Of a DNA stretch of 10,237 nt, positions 7,497 through 10,237 are shown piece by piece. A program made the translations under genes and the position numbers. The notes beneath the pieces were generated by a model. It was not told the DNA's origin, searched no databases, and saw only the letters and a list, made by a program, of their open reading frames with translations. Position 1 is the stretch's first letter. The number at the start of each line of letters is the position of its first letter. The DNA lies in assembly GCA_035649895.1 (NCBI GenBank), contig DASRIS010000160.1, positions 1 through 10,237 on the forward strand, in the 5' to 3' direction. Origin of the DNA: DASSUC01 sp035649895. GTDB lineage: Bacteria; Actinomycetota; Actinomycetes; Mycobacteriales; Micromonosporaceae.

Positions 7497-7525
7497 CATA
7501 TATATTGATCAGAAACGTTGTACAA
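7497..7525 (-). promoter_or_regulatory. Candidate promoter of the lanthipeptide operon
   Basis: On the minus strand TTGTAC (7525-7520) and TATATG (7502-7497) are separated by exactly 17 bases, a good housekeeping-sigma promoter in the GC-poorest part of the window. Transcription would start near 7490 and leave a leader of about 135 bases before GTG 7353. The -35 box is inside the palindrome TTGTACAA (7518-7525), so a dimeric factor binding there could block or assist polymerase. A second possible -10, TAATTG (7565-7560), lies 9 bases beyond the last heptamer of the neighbouring array and would fit a regulator-dependent promoter. Confidence 0.5.
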
Positions 7526-7540
7526 TATTAGTCTCAGACT
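7518..7540. promoter_or_regulatory. Palindromes in the GC-poor island
   Basis: Two short symmetric sites lie side by side: TTGTACAA (7518-7525, perfect) and AGTCT-C-AGACT (7530-7540, perfect around one central base). They are inside a roughly 70-base island (7497-7565) that is mostly A+T in a GC-rich region. They could be operators for dimeric regulators acting on the operon promoter. No known consensus was recognised. Confidence 0.35.
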
Positions 7541-7574
7541 TTATTAAGGATGCTGTTGACAATTACCACGCCCC

Positions 7575-7667
7575 GGCTACGGCTTGGCTACGCCGCCGCT
7601 GCGGTATAGCTACGACCTGGTCACGGCCAGGCCGCGATGGCTACGGTTCGGTTACGGCAGGGGTCCG
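7575..7667. promoter_or_regulatory. Array of 11-bp-spaced heptamers, candidate SARP/BTAD regulator binding sites
   Basis: Heptamers related to GGCTACG occur in register every 11 bases: 7575 GGCTACG, 7586 GGCTACG, 7597 CGCTGCG, 7608 AGCTACG, 7619 GGTCACG, 7630 GGCCGCG. After one 9-base step come 7639 GGCTACG, 7650 GGTTACG and 7661 GGGTCCG. Three are identical and the others differ at one to three positions, while the 4-base spacers vary. It is established that SARP winged-helix proteins bind direct heptamer repeats with 11-bp (or 22-bp) periodicity on one face of the helix, about 8 bases before the -10 box. On the minus strand the repeat reads CGTAGCC, and the last unit ends 9 bases before TAATTG (7565-7560), pointing at the synthetase operon. 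The regulator in this operon carries that DNA-binding domain, so it is the obvious candidate ligand (inference). Confidence 0.6.
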
Positions 7668-7728
7668 GCTGGGCCTGAGCGCCGCGCTCGTCGGCCGTTC
7701 GACCTAGTGGGCTGTTATCGACGCGGCC

Positions 7729-7754
7729 TTGGTGCTGGACCTGGCTGCTAGAGT
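7729..7754 (+). promoter_or_regulatory. Weak candidate promoter of the lipoprotein gene
   Basis: TAGAGT (7749-7754) is an acceptable actinobacterial -10 box about 73 bases before the lipoprotein ATG. The best upstream match, TTGGTG (7729-7734), leaves only 14 bases of spacing, so the -35 is doubtful. A TTGACA at 7762-7767 has no -10 at the right distance. The ribosome binding site of the gene is a G-rich GGTGGGGGG just before the start. Confidence 0.25.
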
Positions 7755-7826
7755 GCGGGCTTTGACAGGCACGACCCTTGGCTGGCACGCCCTGCTGCTG
7801 GTCCGAATACTCCTGGTGGGGGGCCC

Positions 7827-9362
7827 ATGCGACGGTGCACCGCTCATCTGGTCGCCCTCGTGGGCGTCCTGCTGCTCGCCGGCTGCAGCGCCGGGCCGCC
7901 CGGCCGCGCGCCCCGGCAGGACCGCCCACCGACCCCGCCGCGCACCGCCCTGCCAGCGGAGCACACCACGATGGTCGCCGGTAGCGGCGCCGTCGAGCTG
8001 GCTCTCGCCACCAGCCGTGTGCTCTTCAACCACGCACCCGCCGTGGTGCTGGTGGGCGAGAGCGACAAGGCGAACCTGCCCAAAGCAGCGATGACCGCGG
8101 TCAACCTCGGCGTCCCGCTGTTGCTTACCCCGGGTACCTCAAGCTCCGGCGACCCGGCCGCAGCGTCCGGACTGCGCGCGGAGCTGAGCCGGCTCGCGCC
8201 GCAGACCGTCGTCGCCATGGGCGACCCCGCCACGCGTTGGGCGCAGGGCAGCCCGTCGGCGCCGGCTGGCGGCGCGGCCGCAGCGCCGCAGGTCGTGAGC
8301 GAGGCAGGGCTGCCGCCGATCACCCCCGCGCCACCCCTCACCGAGCTGCTTGTGCTCTCCTTGGACCGGCCCGGCAGCGCGGCCGCGACCGCAACGGCCC
8401 GTGCGAGTGGCGCGAGGGTCCTGCTGGTCAGCACGGCGGACCCCCGCGCCAGCGACGAGGCGATCAAGGCACTGGCCGGCCAGCCGGCGGCCCGGGTGCT
8501 GGCGCTGGGCAGTGCCTTCGGCTCGGCCGAGCAGCTACGCCGCCGTATCGACACCGCGGCGACGGGCGTGCTGCTGCCCGGCGGCCGCCAGGTCGTCTTC
8601 CCCGGTCGCCGGCTGGTCGCGCTCTACGGGCACCCGGGCGACCCGGTCCTGGGCTCGCTGGGGGAGCAGCAGGTTCAGGCGGCCATCGCGCGGGCGAAGA
8701 GCGTGGCGGCGGGGTACCGGTCGATGGGGAGCGAGACCGTGGTGCCGGCGTTCGAGATCATCACCACGGTCGCGTCCAGCTCGGCCGGGCCCGATGGGGA
8801 CTACTCCGCGGAGTCGTCAATGGCGCACCTGCGGCCCTGGGTGGACGCCGCCCGGGAGGCCGGCGTGTACGTCGTACTCGACCTGCAGCCGGGGCGTACC
8901 GACTTCCTGACCCAGGCCAAGCGCTATGCGGAGCTGCTCCGCGAGCCGCACGTGGGCCTGGCGCTGGACCCGGAGTGGCGGCTCAAGCCCGGCCAGCGGC
9001 ACATGGTGCAGATCGGCTCGGTCAGCGCGGAGGAGGTCAACGCGACCGCAGCCTGGCTGGCTCAGCTCACCCGGGAGCATAAGCTGCCGCAGAAGGTGCT
9101 GCTGCTGCACCAGTTCCGGGTAGACATGATCACCGACCGGAAGAGCGTGGACACGCGCCACGACGAGCTGGCCGTGGTCGTCCACGCGGACGGGTTCGGC
9201 ACGCCTGGACAGAAGCTGGACACCTGGCACGCCATCCGCGCCGACTCACCGCCGAACGTGTGGTGGGGCTGGAAGAACTTCTACGATGAGGACCAGCCGA
9301 CCTTCACGCCCGGTCAGACCGTGGCGGTCAAGCCGGCACCGGTCTTCATCTCGTACCAGTGA
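7827..9362 (+). CDS. Lipoprotein with cell-wall-binding-repeat-2-like domain and conserved C-terminal domain of unknown function
   Basis: The 511-residue product opens with MRRC and a hydrophobic stretch ending in the lipobox LLAGC, so lipidation at Cys20 and anchoring on the outer face of the membrane are expected. A Pro-rich linker (21-45) follows. Residues about 50-270 have the alternating pattern of the cell wall binding repeat 2 family (PF04122): ALATSRVLF, AVVLVGESDKANLPKAAMTAVNLGVPLLLTP, then LAPQTVVAMGDPA, and a second round around RVLLVST and RVLALGSAF. The second half (about 300-511) has WVDAAREAGVYVVLDLQPG (338-356), VGLALDPEWRL (376-386), LLLHQF, TPGQKLDTW, WGWKNFYDEDQPTFTPGQT and a terminal VFISYQ. 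I recall this C-terminal half in many actinobacterial proteins of unknown function. Conserved acids at strand ends (Asp381, Glu383) suggest a TIM-barrel-like fold (inference). It diverges from the lanthipeptide operon across the shared control region; whether it belongs to the pathway is unknown. Confidence 0.85.
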   Translation: MRRCTAHLVALVGVLLLAGCSAGPPGRAPRQDRPPTPPRTALPAEHTTMVAGSGAVELALATSRVLFNHAPAVVLVGESDKANLPKAAMTAVNLGVPLLLTPGTSSSGDPAAASGLRAELSRLAPQTVVAMGDPATRWAQGSPSAPAGGAAAAPQVVSEAGLPPITPAPPLTELLVLSLDRPGSAAATATARASGARVLLVSTADPRASDEAIKALAGQPAARVLALGSAFGSAEQLRRRIDTAATGVLLPGGRQVVFPGRRLVALYGHPGDPVLGSLGEQQVQAAIARAKSVAAGYRSMGSETVVPAFEIITTVASSSAGPDGDYSAESSMAHLRPWVDAAREAGVYVVLDLQPGRTDFLTQAKRYAELLREPHVGLALDPEWRLKPGQRHMVQIGSVSAEEVNATAAWLAQLTREHKLPQKVLLLHQFRVDMITDRKSVDTRHDELAVVVHADGFGTPGQKLDTWHAIRADSPPNVWWGWKNFYDEDQPTFTPGQTVAVKPAPVFISYQ

Positions 9363-9496
9363 GCTTGCCGGGCCGGGCCGGCTTGAACCGCCGCACCCGC
9401 GCCTGCCTGCGATCAAGATCAACGAGGTACGGCCCGGCTTGGCTGGCCACGTGCGCCCGTGCGGACTCCGCGACCGTCGAGCTCGGTGCGTGTGAA

Positions 9497-9517
9497 GGCC
9501 CGGTAGTGGCCGGGGCC
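9497..9517 (-). terminator. Weak bulged hairpin between convergent genes
   Basis: GGCCCGG (9497-9503) can pair with CCGGGGCC (9510-9517) with one bulged base and a 6-base loop, immediately after the reductase stop codon at 9520-9522. There is no T-tract. The 157-base gap 9363-9519 between the converging genes contains no better terminator and no gene. Confidence 0.25.
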
Positions 9518-9519
9518 GG

Positions 9520-10237
9520 TCAGGTCCGCCGCGCTGGCCGGGCGGTGGCCTGCGTCGCCTCATCGAGCGCCGCAAGCTCCGGCTCGCTCAACGTGAACGA
9601 CAGGGCACCGGCGTTCTCGGCCGTCTGCCGGCCATTCTTGGCTCCCGGGATGGGCAGGACGCCCGGCTGCTGGACCAGCCACCGCAGGGCGACCTGGCTC
9701 GGGGTGCGGCCGTGCTGCGCGGCCACCTCCCGGAGCACGTCGTTGACGCGCTCGAGGGCGGCCAGGCCGGCGCCGCGGAAGGTGCCCATGTACCTGCGCC
9801 AGCCGGCGGGCCGGTTGGTCGCCGAGTACTTGCCGGTGAGCGCGCCGGAGGCCAGCGGCATGTAGGCGATGAGGGTGACCCCCAGCTCGCGGCAGGCGTC
9901 CAGGACGCCGTCGGTCTCGGGAGCGCGGTGCAGCAGCGAGTACTGGACCTGGTTGGATGCGAGCGGCACGCCCCGGTCGGCCAGTACGGCGTGTGCCGTG
10001 CGCATCTGCGCGGCCGAGTAGTTGCTGACCCCCACGGCGCGTACCTTGCCGGCCTGCACCGCGTCGGCCATGAGGTCCATCAGCACCGGGATGGGCATCC
10101 AGCGGGACGGGAAGTGGATCTGGTAGAGGTCGACCGCGGGGCGGCGCAGCCGGGCGAGGCTGGCGTCCAGGGTCGCCGGGAGGCTGCCGGCCCGGGCCAC
10201 GAACCCGCCCGGGAACTTGGTGGCGACCAGCACGTCC
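9520..10237 (-). CDS. Aldo/keto reductase, C-terminal 238 residues (start beyond right edge)
   Basis: This is an NADPH-dependent aldo/keto reductase that would reduce carbonyl groups in the cytoplasm. The reading frame is open to the window end, so the N-terminus is missing. Visible signatures are the catalytic-tetrad Lys in LVATKFPG and His in VDLYQIHFP, the VRAVGVSNYSAAQM motif, ASNQVQYSLLHRAPE, GVTLIAYMPLASGALTGKY, and the cofactor-binding end LPIPGAKNGRQTAENAGAL. The tetrad's Asp and Tyr would lie outside the window. The combination of NQVQYSLL, GALTGKY and IPGAKN resembles the plant chloroplast At1g06690-type reductases and their bacterial relatives. The substrate cannot be told. It faces the lipoprotein gene tail to tail, and nothing connects it to the lanthipeptide operon. 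Confidence 0.92.
   Translation of the reverse strand, partial: DVLVATKFPGGFVARAGSLPATLDASLARLRRPAVDLYQIHFPSRWMPIPVLMDLMADAVQAGKVRAVGVSNYSAAQMRTAHAVLADRGVPLASNQVQYSLLHRAPETDGVLDACRELGVTLIAYMPLASGALTGKYSATNRPAGWRRYMGTFRGAGLAALERVNDVLREVAAQHGRTPSQVALRWLVQQPGVLPIPGAKNGRQTAENAGALSFTLSEPELAALDEATQATARPARRT

Noticed and set aside
7283..7525. Short minus-strand frame with two early Cys (MYNVSDQYICVAS...) as an alternative precursor
   Set aside because: Its start codon is part of the -35 box, it lacks a Shine-Dalgarno, and it runs out of frame into the synthetase gene.
7561..7667. GGCTACG repeats read as a CRISPR or minisatellite
   Set aside because: Units are 7 bases with 4-base variable spacers, far too short for CRISPR, and unit divergence with a kept 11-bp register fits protein binding better than replication slippage.
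7762..7790. TTGACA at 7762 as the lipoprotein promoter
   Set aside because: No TANNNT-like -10 hexamer occurs 16-19 bases downstream; the sequence there is GC-rich.

Overview
The window is high-GC DNA with frequent GTG starts, purine-rich Shine-Dalgarno sites and BTAD-type regulation. This fits a filamentous actinomycete (Streptomyces, Micromonospora or a relative); the genus cannot be fixed from the sequence alone. There are six protein genes or gene parts, one gene remnant, and an unusually structured intergenic region. No RNA genes, insertion sequences or CRISPR arrays were seen.

Left edge (1-1052): the 5' end of a secreted-protein gene on the minus strand (1-223, running off the window) is followed by a frameshifted remnant of a BTAD regulatory domain (372-708). 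The remnant is a diverged direct copy of the 3' end of the large regulator gene next to it. The stretch 709-1052 holds no gene that I can support.

Core (1053-7353, all minus strand, transcribed right to left): a compact apparent operon of three genes. First comes a three-domain lanthionine synthetase (lyase, kinase, zinc-type cyclase; class IV/LanL-like). After a 57-base gap with a perfect hairpin and a strong ribosome binding site comes a 68-residue acidic peptide with one cysteine, the candidate lanthipeptide precursor. A GTGA overlap leads directly into a 1122-residue regulator with a MalT-like STAND ATPase at the N-terminus, TPR-like repeats, and an OmpR-type winged helix plus BTAD domain at the C-terminus. 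The simplest reading is a lanthipeptide locus with its own pathway regulator. No transporter or leader protease lies in the window.

Control region (7354-7826): a GC-poor island (about 7497-7565) with a good minus-strand promoter and two palindromes sits beside an array of eight or nine heptamers related to GGCTACG at 11-bp steps (7575-7667). This layout is typical of SARP/BTAD regulator binding sites, so the array is a natural candidate operator for the regulator encoded in the same operon.

Right part (7827-10237): a divergent gene encodes a lipoprotein with a cell-wall-binding-repeat-2-like N-terminal half and a C-terminal half resembling a family of actinobacterial proteins of unknown function. 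Convergent to it is an aldo/keto reductase gene cut by the window edge. Neither has a clear link to lanthipeptide biosynthesis, although the lipoprotein shares the control region.
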